Source: Zoogloea sp. (GTDB lineage: Bacteria; Pseudomonadota; Gammaproteobacteria; Burkholderiales; Rhodocyclaceae). Taken from it: a stretch of 44,192 nucleotides of DNA. The DNA lies in the NCBI GenBank assembly GCA_016720685.1, contig JADKKC010000065.1, forward strand, positions 1-44,192, given 5' to 3'. Below the pieces are notes generated by a model. The model had not been told where the DNA came from and ran no database searches. It saw only the letters and a list, made by a program, of their open reading frames with translations. The translations under genes were made by a program, and so were the position numbers. Positions 1 to 10,155 of this stretch are shown here, one piece after another (position 1 is the stretch's first letter; the number at the start of each line of letters is the position of its first letter).

Positions 1-1539
1 ACCAGCAGATGAACCGGGTCTTTGATGCGGCCAACTACGCCAACGTGAATGTGGTGCCGAGTATTTCCTTGCTCAACGATGCCGCCATGGATTTCGGGCA
101 CGAGCGAATCCGGGTTTCCCGCCATGCCCTGGCCCTTGATGCCAAAGAGAAGGAAGATGCCGAAAAAACCATCCTCGCAGCCCGGGCAAAGATCGATAAG
201 GCTTTTCGGGATTACGAGCCGCTGATTGCCAATGCCGAAGACAGAAGCATGCTCGAGGCCGAGCGCAAGGCGCTGCTCGAATACAGCAAGGCCGCCGATA
301 GCGCGCTGGAACTCTCCCGCGCCAACCGCCTGGACGAAGTACGCGTGGCCCTCAACAAAGATGTCATGCCGCTCGCCCTGAGCTTCAACAACCAGCTGGA
401 AAAGCACGTTCGCTTCAACGAAGAGCTTGGCAAGAAATCAGCCGCCGAAGGCGCCGCCGCCAAAGAGAGCGCCATCTGGACAGCCGTGGCGATCCTTGTG
501 ACCGCCTGCATCGTCGTGGTGCTGCTGAGCTTCGCCATCATTCGCGGCATCACTGCGCGTATCGCCGAGGCCAATGCGGTCGCCACCCGCATCGCGTCCG
601 GCGACCTGAGCCGGAACGCCAGTCAAAGCGCCAGTCACGACGAAATCGGCCAGTTGCTCGGCTCCCTCGAAGCAATGCGTGCCGACCTTGCCAGCACCAT
701 CAGCGGCATCATCGCCAGCTCCGACAGCGTTGCCTACTCGGCCTCCCAGCTCTCCAGCACCGCCCAGCAGGTTTCGGTGAGCACTTCCCAGCAATCCAGT
801 TCAACCGCCTCGGCCGCCGCAGCGGTCGAGGAGTTGACGGTGAGCATCGACCACGTCGGCTCCAGCGCCGAGGACGCCAGCCACCGGGCTGTCGAGGCCG
901 GCCGCCGGGCCATTGCCAGCGGCACGGGCGTCGAGGCCGCCACCGAGAAGATCGGCAAGGTTTCCCAGCAGGTCGAGAACACCGCCGGCCAGATCCAGAC
1001 CCTCTCCGAGCAGGTCCAGCAGATCGACAAGATCACCGTGGTGATCCGCGAAGTGGCCGACCAGACCAACCTGCTGGCCCTCAACGCGGCCATCGAGGCG
1101 GCCCGCGCCGGCGAGCAGGGCCGCGGCTTTGCGGTGGTGGCCGACGAAGTGCGCAAGCTGGCCGAACGCACCACCAGCTCCGGTGCGGGAGATCAGCAAC
1201 GTCATCAACGTGATCCAGCAGGGTGCAGCCGGCGCCGTGACGAGCATGCAGTCCAGCCGCAACCTGGTGAACGAAGTGGTCGAGGCGGCGAGCAAGGCCA
1301 GCAATTCGATGGGCGACATCCGCCACTCGGCCAGCACCGTGCAGGGCGCCATCGAGAGCATCAGCGACGCGCTCAGGGAGCAGCGCGGCGCCTCCACCGA
1401 ACTGGCCCGCAACGTCGAGGCGATTGCCCAGATGTCGGAAGAAAACTCCGCCGCCGTCAGCTCGGTGGCCGACACCGCGCACCGCCTGGTGAGCGTATCC
1501 GACGAGCTCAAGGCCAGCGTTTCGCGCTTCCGCGTGTAA
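1..1539 (+). CDS. Methyl-accepting chemotaxis protein, 5' truncated by window edge, one frameshift
   Basis: Membrane chemoreceptor that signals to CheA/CheW. The reading frame is already open at the window edge and enters in the middle of a four-helix-bundle ligand domain, so the first membrane helix lies upstream. One membrane helix is visible near 472-540 (AVAILVTACIVVVLLSFAII), then a HAMP domain (about 541-720), then the signalling hairpin with the conserved core DQTNLLALNAAIEAARAGEQ near 1060-1120. At about 1182 an extra G shifts the frame: the protein reads LAERTTSS, and the VREISNVINVI continuation lies in the frame that ends at 1539. Removing one G restores a normal receptor tail. No CheR/CheB pentapeptide is evident at the C-terminus (SRFRV). 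The family call is secure; whether the frameshift is real is not. Confidence 0.9.
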
Positions 1540-1683
1540 TCGCGAAGCGCAGGGTGCGGGGGCTGCGCCCGCGCCCTGCGACACTATGCCGCACCATTTT
1601 GGTGCAAAACATTGCCTCACGTCATTCCCGCGGCGATTCCCGTGTTTTAAGGTGCGCGCTCTTGCAAAACCGAGAGCACCACC

Positions 1684-3660
1684 ATGAATCGCCCTACCCC
1701 GCTGCGCTACGCCCTGCTGCCCCTCGCCATCGCCTGCGCCTTTCCGGCCGCCGCCGAAGACAGCACCACCCTGGGTCAGGTCGTTGTTACCGCCCCGGCC
1801 ATGGAAGCCCCGCTCACCGTCACCACCGACCCGCGCGCGCCGCGCCAGCCGGTGCCCGCCCACGACGGCGCCGACTACCTCAAGAACATCACCGGCTTTT
1901 CGGTGATCAGGAAGGGCGGCACCGACGGCGACCCGGTGTTCCGCGGCATGGCCGCCTCGCGCCTGGGCATCCTGCTCGACGGCGAGATGATCCTCGGCGG
2001 CTGCGGCATGCGCATGGACCCGCCCACCGCCTACGTCTTCCCCGAAGCCTTCGACCGGATCACCGTGCTCAAGGGCCCGCAAACCGTGAAGTACGGCCCC
2101 GGCAACAGCGCCGGCGTGGTGCTCTTCGAGCGTCAGCCCAAGGTTCGCACCGGCTTTTCGGCCTACGCGGACGCCAGCCTGCTTGCGGGCAATTTCGGGC
2201 GCAACGACCAGGTGCTCGAAGCCGGCGTCGGCAACGCCGGTTTTTATGGCGAAATCACCGGCACCCACTCCCACGCCCAGGACTACAAGGACGGCTCCGG
2301 CCGCAAGGTGCACTCTGCCTACGACCGCTGGAGCACCAGCGGCGCCCTCGGCTGGACACCCGACGCCGACACCCGCATCGAGCTGACCTTTGCCAAGAGC
2401 GACGGCAAGGCCGCCTACGCCGACCGCAGCATGGACGGCGCAAAGTTCGACCGCAGCAATGTGGGCCTGAAGTTCGAGAAATCCCGCATCAGCCCGCTCG
2501 TCGCCAAAGTCGAGGCGCAGGTCTATTACAACTACGTGGACCACGTGATGGACAACTACAGCCTGCGCAACCAGACCGGCATGCGCATGCTCAGCAACCC
2601 CGACCGCGAAACCCAGGGCGGTCGCATCGCCGCCACTTTCGATCTGTCGCCACGCACCAGCCTAGAAACCGGCATCGACTTCCAGACCAACGACCACAGC
2701 CTGCGCAGCGGCACCGACTTCGCCACCAAGCCGCGCACGCCCGACATGCGCTTTTCCAGCTGGGGCCTGTTCGGCGAACTCACCCACGACCTGAACGCCG
2801 CCAACCGCCTGATCGGCGGCCTGCGCGTGGATGCCAGCAAGGCCGAAGACCTGCGCGCCCCGAGCGCCCGGGACAGCGGCGGAAAGACCGACGACACGAC
2901 CCTCAAGGCCGGCTTCCTGCGCTGGGAAAACGCCTTCGCGCCCACCACCACGCTCTACGCCGGCCTCGGCCACAGCGAACGCGCACCCGATTACTGGGAG
3001 CGCAGCAAATCACCCGGCGGCACGGCCAGCACCTTCTTCGTCAAACCCGAGAAAACCACCCAGCTCGACACCGGCGCCATCTACGCCGCCGGCCCGCTGC
3101 GCGCCTCGGCCTCGCTGTTTTACGCCAAGCACACGGATTTCATCCAGATCCGCCAGATCAGCCTGCTCGCCAGCGACGCCCTCAACGTGGACGCCACCAC
3201 CTACGGCGTGGAAGGCGACGTGAGCTACGCGCTGGGCAATTTCTGGAAGACCTTCGCCACCCTGGCCTGGACCCACGGCGAGAACGACAGCACGGGCAAG
3301 CCCCTGTCGCAGATCGCCCCGCTGGAAGCCCGCCTCGGCGCGGGCTACGACGACAAGACCTGGAGCGCCGGCGCGCTCCTGCGCCTCGTGCAGGGCCAGA
3401 AACGCTTCGACACGGGCTACGGCAACATCGTCGGCCAGGACATCGGCGCATCCAGCGGCTTCGCCATCGTGTCGCTCAACGCCGCCTACAAGCCCGCCAA
3501 AGGCAGCCTGATCAGCGTCGGCGTGGATAACCTCTTCGACAAGACCTACGCCGAATTCATCAGCCGCGGCGGCGCCACCATCGGCGGCTTCACGCAAACC
3601 ACCCGCGTGAACGAGCCCGGCCGCACCGTGTGGCTCAAGGCGAACATCGCGTTCAGGTAA
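1684..3660 (+). CDS. oprC: TonB-dependent copper receptor, OprC/NosA type
   Basis: Outer-membrane TonB-dependent channel for copper, 658 residues, with a Sec signal peptide (MNRPTPLRYALLPLAIACAF, cleaved near AAA-ED). A TonB-box-like stretch (TLGQVVVTAPA) follows. The plug domain contains VLKGPQTVKYGPGNSAG and the chain ends in a barrel strand closing with Phe-Arg. The copper-site residues known for Pseudomonas OprC (a CxxxM and an HxM motif) are visible as C107/M111 and H287/M289. Their separations (180 residues Cys to His, 178 Met to Met) equal those of C143/M147 and H323/M325 in OprC. That argues strongly for copper rather than siderophore uptake. It stands alone on the plus strand, convergent with the histidine kinase gene. 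Only a weak ribosome-binding site (GAGAG) is present. Confidence 0.93.
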   Translation: MNRPTPLRYALLPLAIACAFPAAAEDSTTLGQVVVTAPAMEAPLTVTTDPRAPRQPVPAHDGADYLKNITGFSVIRKGGTDGDPVFRGMAASRLGILLDGEMILGGCGMRMDPPTAYVFPEAFDRITVLKGPQTVKYGPGNSAGVVLFERQPKVRTGFSAYADASLLAGNFGRNDQVLEAGVGNAGFYGEITGTHSHAQDYKDGSGRKVHSAYDRWSTSGALGWTPDADTRIELTFAKSDGKAAYADRSMDGAKFDRSNVGLKFEKSRISPLVAKVEAQVYYNYVDHVMDNYSLRNQTGMRMLSNPDRETQGGRIAATFDLSPRTSLETGIDFQTNDHSLRSGTDFATKPRTPDMRFSSWGLFGELTHDLNAANRLIGGLRVDASKAEDLRAPSARDSGGKTDDTTLKAGFLRWENAFAPTTTLYAGLGHSERAPDYWERSKSPGGTASTFFVKPEKTTQLDTGAIYAAGPLRASASLFYAKHTDFIQIRQISLLASDALNVDATTYGVEGDVSYALGNFWKTFATLAWTHGENDSTGKPLSQIAPLEARLGAGYDDKTWSAGALLRLVQGQKRFDTGYGNIVGQDIGASSGFAIVSLNAAYKPAKGSLISVGVDNLFDKTYAEFISRGGATIGGFTQTTRVNEPGRTVWLKANIAFR

Positions 3661-3674
3661 ACACAACGGGCCGT

Positions 3675-3696
3675 CCCGGGTGCAGAGGCGCCCGGG
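3675..3696. terminator. Hairpin between convergent oprC and histidine kinase genes
   Basis: Arms CCCGGGTGC and GCGCCCGGG enclose the loop AGAG, pairing over nine positions with one G-U wobble. It lies 15 bases after the receptor stop and 12 before the kinase stop on the other strand. There is no T-tract on either side, so it is a candidate only. Confidence 0.4.
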
Positions 3697-3707
3697 CAGC
3701 GTGCGGA

Positions 3708-5285
3708 TTACGCCACCACCGGCCCCTCCCCCTTCAGCGGCAACCACAGCCGGAACGTCGTGCCGCGGCCCGGCTCGCTGGTCACGTCGATGTGGCCGCC
3801 GTGCTTGCTGACGATGTCGTAGGAGATCGACAGCCCCAGCCCGGTGCCCTTGCCGGCCGGCTTGGTGGTGTAGAAGGGGTCGAAGACGCGCTTTTTAACC
3901 TCGGGCGGCATGCCGCGACCGGTGTCCGCCACCTCGATCCAGGCCCAGCCCGCATCGTGGCCGCTGCGCACGGTGATGATGCCGCGCTCGTCGATGGCGT
4001 GGGCGGCATTGACCAGCAGGTTCATCACCACCTGGTTGATCTGGGCCGGCAGGCACGGCACCCGCGGCAGTTCGGCGTCGTATTCGCGCACCACCTCGGC
4101 CTTGTACTTGATCTCGTTGCGCACCACGTTGAGGGTGCATTCGATGCCGGCGTTGAGGTCGGCCTCCTGCCACTCGGCCTGATCAAGCCGCGAAAAATCC
4201 TTGAGGTCGGCAACGATCTTGCTCACCCGCTCCAGGCCGTCGCGGGATTCCCGGATCAGGTCGGAAATATCCGTCTTGAGGTAGTCGAAATCCGCCGCCA
4301 CGAAATCGGCTTCGGTCGCCTTGCCTGCCCGGCAGGCGTCCAGCAAGGCCACCATCGTCTTGCTGTAATCCTTCAGCGTGCCCATGTTCGAACTCACAAA
4401 GCCCACCGGATTGTTGATTTCATGGGCCACGCCGGCCGCCAGCACGCCGATCGAGGCCATCTTTTCGGACTGCAGCAACTGGCCATGGGCCTCTTCCAGC
4501 TCGCCGATCTTTTCGGCCAGCTCCAGCCAGCGGCGGCGCAATATTTCAAGCAGCGCCCAGCCCAGCCCGAGCACCAGCACAAAGGCCGCCGCGTGGGCCA
4601 GGACGGTCTGCTGCACGCCGGCGCGGGTGGCCGCCTCGATGGGTGCGAGGCGCTGAGAAACACTGAGGCCACCCCGGATGTCGCCCACCTTGTAACCCTG
4701 CCTGGCGTGGCAGCTCATGCAGCTTTCCTGCACCTTCAGCGGCGCCATGTAGCGCAGCAATTCACCCTGCGGGCTGCTTTCGGTTCCCACCGTTTCGGTG
4801 GCGCCACGCTCAAAGGCTTCCAGCGAACGGCTCTCCCAGGCGTCCGCCAGATTGGCCGGACGAATCGGCTTGAGGCTGGTGAGGCGGAACACCACGCCTC
4901 CGTCCGACGCCGCCATGCCGGCGATAAGACGGGTCATGTAGGCCGGGTTGACCATGGTCATGGCCACTCCGTCGGTGGTTTTCACGTCCCGCCGGGGGTG
5001 ATCCAGGTAAGGGTTGGGCCGGGTTGTCGGGGTGACCGGCACATAGACGCCGCCATGACTGGCGTTCCAGTTGCGGGTCAGCATCACCATGCGAAACATG
5101 TTGCGGGCGCCCTCGACGGCCACCAGCGTGGATTGCTCGCGGATCTTGTCGACCTGGAGCGTGAGGGACAAACCCACCGCCGCGGCCCACAGCACCAGCG
5201 GCAAAAGCCACCACGCCCGCTCGCGAATGACCAGCGGTGTCGAACGGGCCTTGGCAGGCGTTTTCAGTGGATGGTCAGCAGTCAT
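3708..5285 (-). CDS. Membrane histidine kinase with DUF3365/Tll0287-like CxxCH sensor region
   Basis: Sensor histidine kinase of about 525 residues. An N-terminal membrane helix (LLPLVLWAAAVGLSLTL) is followed by an extracytoplasmic domain carrying C189-M-S-C192-H193, a c-type haem attachment motif in the context typical of DUF3365 (Tll0287-like) domains. A second helix follows (HAAAFVLVLGLGWALL). The H-box is GVAHEINNP with phospho-acceptor His288. The ATPase domain has the N-box NLLVNAAHAI, then DTGRGM, FDPFYTTK and GTGLGLSIS. An upstream in-frame TTG at 5303 is possible, but the ATG at 5285 is preferred; neither has a clear ribosome-binding site. No response regulator is adjacent, so it is an orphan. 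Redox, haem or gas sensing is an inference from the CxxCH motif. Confidence 0.9.
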   Translation of the reverse strand: MTADHPLKTPAKARSTPLVIRERAWWLLPLVLWAAAVGLSLTLQVDKIREQSTLVAVEGARNMFRMVMLTRNWNASHGGVYVPVTPTTRPNPYLDHPRRDVKTTDGVAMTMVNPAYMTRLIAGMAASDGGVVFRLTSLKPIRPANLADAWESRSLEAFERGATETVGTESSPQGELLRYMAPLKVQESCMSCHARQGYKVGDIRGGLSVSQRLAPIEAATRAGVQQTVLAHAAAFVLVLGLGWALLEILRRRWLELAEKIGELEEAHGQLLQSEKMASIGVLAAGVAHEINNPVGFVSSNMGTLKDYSKTMVALLDACRAGKATEADFVAADFDYLKTDISDLIRESRDGLERVSKIVADLKDFSRLDQAEWQEADLNAGIECTLNVVRNEIKYKAEVVREYDAELPRVPCLPAQINQVVMNLLVNAAHAIDERGIITVRSGHDAGWAWIEVADTGRGMPPEVKKRVFDPFYTTKPAGKGTGLGLSISYDIVSKHGGHIDVTSEPGRGTTFRLWLPLKGEGPVVA

Positions 5286-5670
5286 GGCAGGCCGAACGGG
5301 CAAACAAGACGCACCGGCGGCACTGTGCCGCCCTGGATACGCGCCCTGGCTACGATTAACGGCGGCGCCCGCCGCATCCTGAACGCCGAATGCCGAAAGC
5401 GCGTACGCGTCTTATCGCCCCGGCCATTGAATCCCGACTACCCGCTCAACCCGAACGGAGGCAAGTGAATCAAGGGGCCGGAAGAGCGTTCTCTTGATGC
5501 AATGTGGGTCGCCACGGGAGCCCGGCCCCACCTGCGCGCCAGGATGGAAGCCGGCACGATCAGCCGGCGCGGCAAGCACTTCGCCCTTGGCGGGCTGTGC
5601 GCAGGTGGCGGCCGGCCTGTACATCGCCAGCCGGCCGGAATAGCCCGCTGAATTCCCGCTGAATTCCCGC
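5286..5670. other. Intergenic region with short tandem repeat
   Basis: I see no convincing gene here; open frames in it have no recognisable protein pattern. At 5644-5671, directly before the stop codon of the MBL hydrolase gene, the 11-base unit CCCGCTGAATT occurs twice followed by a partial third copy. It is probably a slippage duplication. Confidence 0.5.
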
Positions 5671-6618
5671 TTACTTACCGCGGGTGTCCAGCCACACGTC
5701 CAGGCCCTGGGCGTTGAGTTCCACATCCAGCGCCAGCAGCGTGCGCCACTCGGTTTCGGGCAACGTCCAGCCCTGGCGCTGCGCTTCCTCGCCCACCAGC
5801 GCCCACACGTCGCGCTCGATCAGCGCCGTGCGCACATCGCCCGCCGCGGCATGGCGTTCGGCAATCGCCACGTGGGCGTCGATCAGGCGGTGCAGATCGG
5901 CGGCCAGACGCGGAACGTCGGTCACCTGGGCGTAGTGGGTGAGGTACATGGCCGTCGGCTGCTCGGCCTCCATGCGGGCGACGGACGCGTGCATCGCGTC
6001 GGGCTCGAACTGCACCGGCGTGGTGGTCGGGAAAATGCTCGGCCGGCCATCCACGTCGAGCTGACGATAGGACAGGCCAAAGGTGTCGCCGGTAAAGAAG
6101 CTGCGGCTGGCGGTGTCGAAATAACAGACGTGATGACGGGCATGGCCCGGCGTGTCGAAAACACGGATCACCCGCCCGGCCAGAGACAGCTCCAGCCCTT
6201 CGGTGGCTTCGATCACGCGATCCGCCGGCACCGGGACCAGTTCGCCGTACAGCGCCTTGGCCCGCTCCGGGCCATACACGGCCGACACGCCGGCAAACAG
6301 CTTGGACGGCTCAACCATGTGGCGTGCGCCGCGGGGGTGCACCACCAGCTTCGCATTCGGAAAAGCCTGCATGAAGGCCCCGGCCCCGCCCGCGTGATCG
6401 AGGTGGATGTGGGTCAGCAGCACGTAATCCACGGCCTCGGGCGCCAGCCCGGTTTCCTTCAAGGCCTGCTCCACGTGGTGCAGCGCCGCGTTGTTGCCGG
6501 TATCCACCAGCGCCGCCCGGCCGCCGTGTTCGATCAGGTGGATCGCCGCCACACCCGGCCCCGTGTAAGCCGAATCAACGGCATAAATTCCGTGCCCGAA
6601 AGCCCTCACCTGCTGCAT
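5671..6618 (-). CDS. MBL-fold metallo-hydrolase
   Basis: Metallo-beta-lactamase-fold hydrolase of 315 residues with a complete dinuclear metal-site signature: H70-I-H72-L-D74-H75, then TPGHARHH, FTGDTFG and a late LTHYAQV histidine. Glyoxalase II, sulfur dioxygenase and lactonase relatives share this fold, so the substrate cannot be named. No signal peptide is visible, so it is probably cytoplasmic. The ATG at 6618 is chosen because AAGGGG ends six bases upstream of it; an ATG at 6624 directly abuts that sequence. The gene is divergent from the small protein at 6753. Confidence 0.85.
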   Translation of the reverse strand: MQQVRAFGHGIYAVDSAYTGPGVAAIHLIEHGGRAALVDTGNNAALHHVEQALKETGLAPEAVDYVLLTHIHLDHAGGAGAFMQAFPNAKLVVHPRGARHMVEPSKLFAGVSAVYGPERAKALYGELVPVPADRVIEATEGLELSLAGRVIRVFDTPGHARHHVCYFDTASRSFFTGDTFGLSYRQLDVDGRPSIFPTTTPVQFEPDAMHASVARMEAEQPTAMYLTHYAQVTDVPRLAADLHRLIDAHVAIAERHAAAGDVRTALIERDVWALVGEEAQRQGWTLPETEWRTLLALDVELNAQGLDVWLDTRGK

Positions 6619-6668
6619 CGCCATCCCCTTGAAAAAAAGCATGATTCTATCCACTCGCAGGCCCTCGA

Positions 6669-6713
6669 AGGCGCTTGCGAAAAATCAATATTGCGCCGCG
6701 CAAAAAAGCGCCT
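6669..6713. promoter_or_regulatory. Dyad in divergent promoter region
   Basis: Arms AGGCGCTT (6669-6676) and AAGCGCCT (6706-6713) flank an AT-richer centre. Inside them a second pair, TTGCG (6675-6679) and CGCAA (6699-6703), adds to the dyad. It sits between the divergent MBL hydrolase and small-protein genes. It could be an operator or an mRNA hairpin; no known factor is recognised. Confidence 0.3.
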
Positions 6714-6752
6714 AATGTCAAGACAAAGAGATATCAAAAAGGAGGAAACATC

Positions 6753-7031
6753 ATGCTGACGATACAAGACTGCATCGAACTGTCCGAGCTGAACGAAGAC
6801 GAAATCCTCGCCATTGCCGAGCACGAACACATCCCGGAAATGGCTGCGGTCGAGATGGGCAATTACCTGTGCCACACCCCGAGCGGCGAAAAACGCATCC
6901 GCAAGATGATCATCGAAGATATCCAGCACGCCCGCGAACGCGGTGACGCCCCGCATGCGGCCATGCTCAAGACCGTCCTCAAGCACTACATCGCCGAGCA
7001 CCACCTGGCCACGCCCCACGGCAAGGCGTAA
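6753..7031 (+). CDS. Small acidic/histidine-rich hypothetical protein
   Basis: Protein of 92 residues with no family that I recognise. The start at 6753 is set by a near-perfect ribosome-binding site, AAGGAGG at 6739-6745, seven bases upstream. The sequence opens MLTIQDCIELSELNEDEILA and is predicted mostly helical, with several His residues (AEHEHIPEM, LKHYIAEHH). There are no membrane segments. Its own promoter region lies upstream and a strong terminator follows at 7054, so it is transcribed as a single gene. The strong translation signals suggest an abundant protein; the function is unknown. Confidence 0.8.
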   Translation: MLTIQDCIELSELNEDEILAIAEHEHIPEMAAVEMGNYLCHTPSGEKRIRKMIIEDIQHARERGDAPHAAMLKTVLKHYIAEHHLATPHGKA

Positions 7032-7053
7032 ATACAGCGCGGTCGCCAAGCGC

Positions 7054-7087
7054 AAAACGGGTTGGCATAATCGGCCAACCCGTTTTT
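7054..7087 (+). terminator. Rho-independent terminator
   Basis: Arms AAAACGGGTTGGC and GCCAACCCGTTTT pair perfectly over 13 positions around the loop ATAATCG. The right arm runs into a TTTTT tract. It ends the small-protein transcript and isolates it from the nuclease gene starting at 7101. Confidence 0.92.
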
Positions 7088-7100
7088 CATTGAGACCCTG

Positions 7101-8236
7101 ATGGCGATTCTCCGCTGCAACAAATGCTTCCATGTGGCCGAAGTGGCCGGCGAACTGGTCGGCAAGACCGTCGCCTGCCCGGCCTGCGGCAACGAGGTGC
7201 CCGCCTACGACACGGTTCTCTTCGTCAAAAAGGTGCTTCAGCAATACTTCGCCCAGCGGGACGAACTCCAGCAGCTACGCGCCGCCCGCCCCGACGCCGC
7301 GGCAGCGCCGGCCCCCGCCGCGCCCCGGGCCGACATCGACCTCCACAACACCGACCAGTTCGCCAGCGCCGCCCAGCACGCGGCCATCGCCGACTGGTTC
7401 CAGCGCCGCCAGATCCAGATACGCCCCCGGCCCGACGCGGTGAACACCACCGGCTTCTTCGACGAGATCGCGGTGGAGATCGGCGACAACTACCCGCTCT
7501 TCGGTGAAGTGGTGGACAAGATCCGCTGGGGCCAGCAAAAAGACGTGCCCAACTTCAGCCTCAAGTTCGCCGACCGCAGCCAGAAAGACGGCCAGGCCAT
7601 CAACGCCTTCTGCAAACAGCTCTACGACCACACCTTTCTGGCCAAGTATTTCTACCAGAAGCAGGAAAAAATCGGCCGCGGCACGCTCCAGTCGGCCCCG
7701 GCGATCCGCAGCTTCTTTGCCGGCGAATGGCTTGAATGGTATGCCCTGATGAAGCTGCTCGGTCTCTTCCACGAAAGGGCCGCCAGGGGGGGCCCGGGCG
7801 CCGCGCCCGGCCGCGGGCCCCCGCCCGGCGCGCCCCCGCGCGGGCCGCCGGCGCGGGCGGCCGCCCCCCCCCGCCCGCCCGCGCCCCCCCCCCCCCCCCC
7901 CCCCGCCCCCCCCCCCCCCCCCGGGCGGGGGCCCCCCCGGGTGTCAGCACCCGCAGCCTGGAGGTGATCTTTCCCAACGAAGACCTGCACGAACTCGACG
8001 TGTTCTTCCTCGTCGATGGCAGCACGCCGGTGTGTGTCGAATGCAAGACCGGCGAATTCCGCCCCGAGATCGACAAATACCTGCGCCTGAGAAAGCGCCT
8101 CGGCATCGACCGCAGCCAGTTCATCCTGTGCGCAAGCAGCCTCAGCGACGAGCAGGCGGCCGGATTGTCGGGCATGTACGAGCTGACTTTCGTCAGCCCG
8201 ACCGGCCTCGCCCCCCATCTGGCCAAGCTGTTCTGA
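7101..8236 (+). CDS. Zinc-ribbon protein with DUF1887-like PD-(D/E)xK nuclease domain, interrupted by poly-C tract
   Basis: Putative metal-dependent nuclease. Residues 1-40 form a zinc ribbon with two CxxC pairs (CNKC and CPAC). A charged linker and an unassigned middle domain follow. The C-terminal part reads FFAGEWLEWYALMKLL and, after the damaged tract, NEDLHELDVFFLVDG and CVECKTGEF. The order WLE, ELD, ExK matches the PD-(D/E)xK core of DUF1887/Card1-type nucleases, but no CARF domain is visible. Bases of about 7782-7945 are low-complexity G/C, and the frame differs on the two sides (start frame up to about 7780; the ORF ending at 8236 after it). The intact protein cannot be reconstructed here. 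The stop lies 34 bases before recQ, whose promoter overlaps it. Substrate is unknown; CRISPR linkage is not supported. Confidence 0.7.
7782..7945. other. Low-complexity G/C tract inside nuclease gene, probable sequence artefact
   Basis: A block almost free of A and T, including a run of 21 C, one G, then 17 C at 7884-7922. It replaces the expected coding sequence between helix LLGLFHER and strand SLEVIFPNE of the nuclease fold. Nothing else in the window resembles it. Confidence 0.75.
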
Positions 8237-8261
8237 CCGCAGGCGCAGGGCAGGGTAAAAT
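8233..8261 (+). promoter_or_regulatory. Candidate recQ promoter, possibly leaderless, with hairpin at the start
   Basis: CTGACC (8233-8238), a 17-base spacer and TAAAAT (8256-8261) resemble sigma-70 boxes. The ATG of recQ lies nine bases beyond the -10, and no ribosome-binding site is present, so transcription may start close to the start codon. GGGCAGG (8248-8254) and CCTGCCC (8262-8268) flank the -10 as an inverted repeat. Confidence 0.45.
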
Positions 8262-8270
8262 CCTGCCCCT

Positions 8271-10088
<1,818 letters not shown>

Positions 10089-10155
10089 GGCAGCGGCCCG
10101 ATCGCAAAGCGCGCCTCTCAGCCTGACTCACTGAACCAGACCCCCTACCCCACGC

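Noticed and set aside
9..3530. A single 1,173-residue plus-strand open frame
   Set aside because: Only the first part (to about 1182) is chemoreceptor sequence; the rest is Arg/Pro-rich out-of-frame reading of the copper receptor gene.
5412..5726. 104-residue minus-strand open frame between the MBL hydrolase and kinase genes
   Set aside because: It overlaps the hydrolase coding end out of frame and has no ribosome-binding site or recognisable pattern.
7884..7922. Poly-C run as a phase-variation switch
   Set aside because: A homopolymer could act this way in principle, but the whole surrounding 160 bases are abnormal G/C noise that removes conserved coding sequence, which fits an artefact better.
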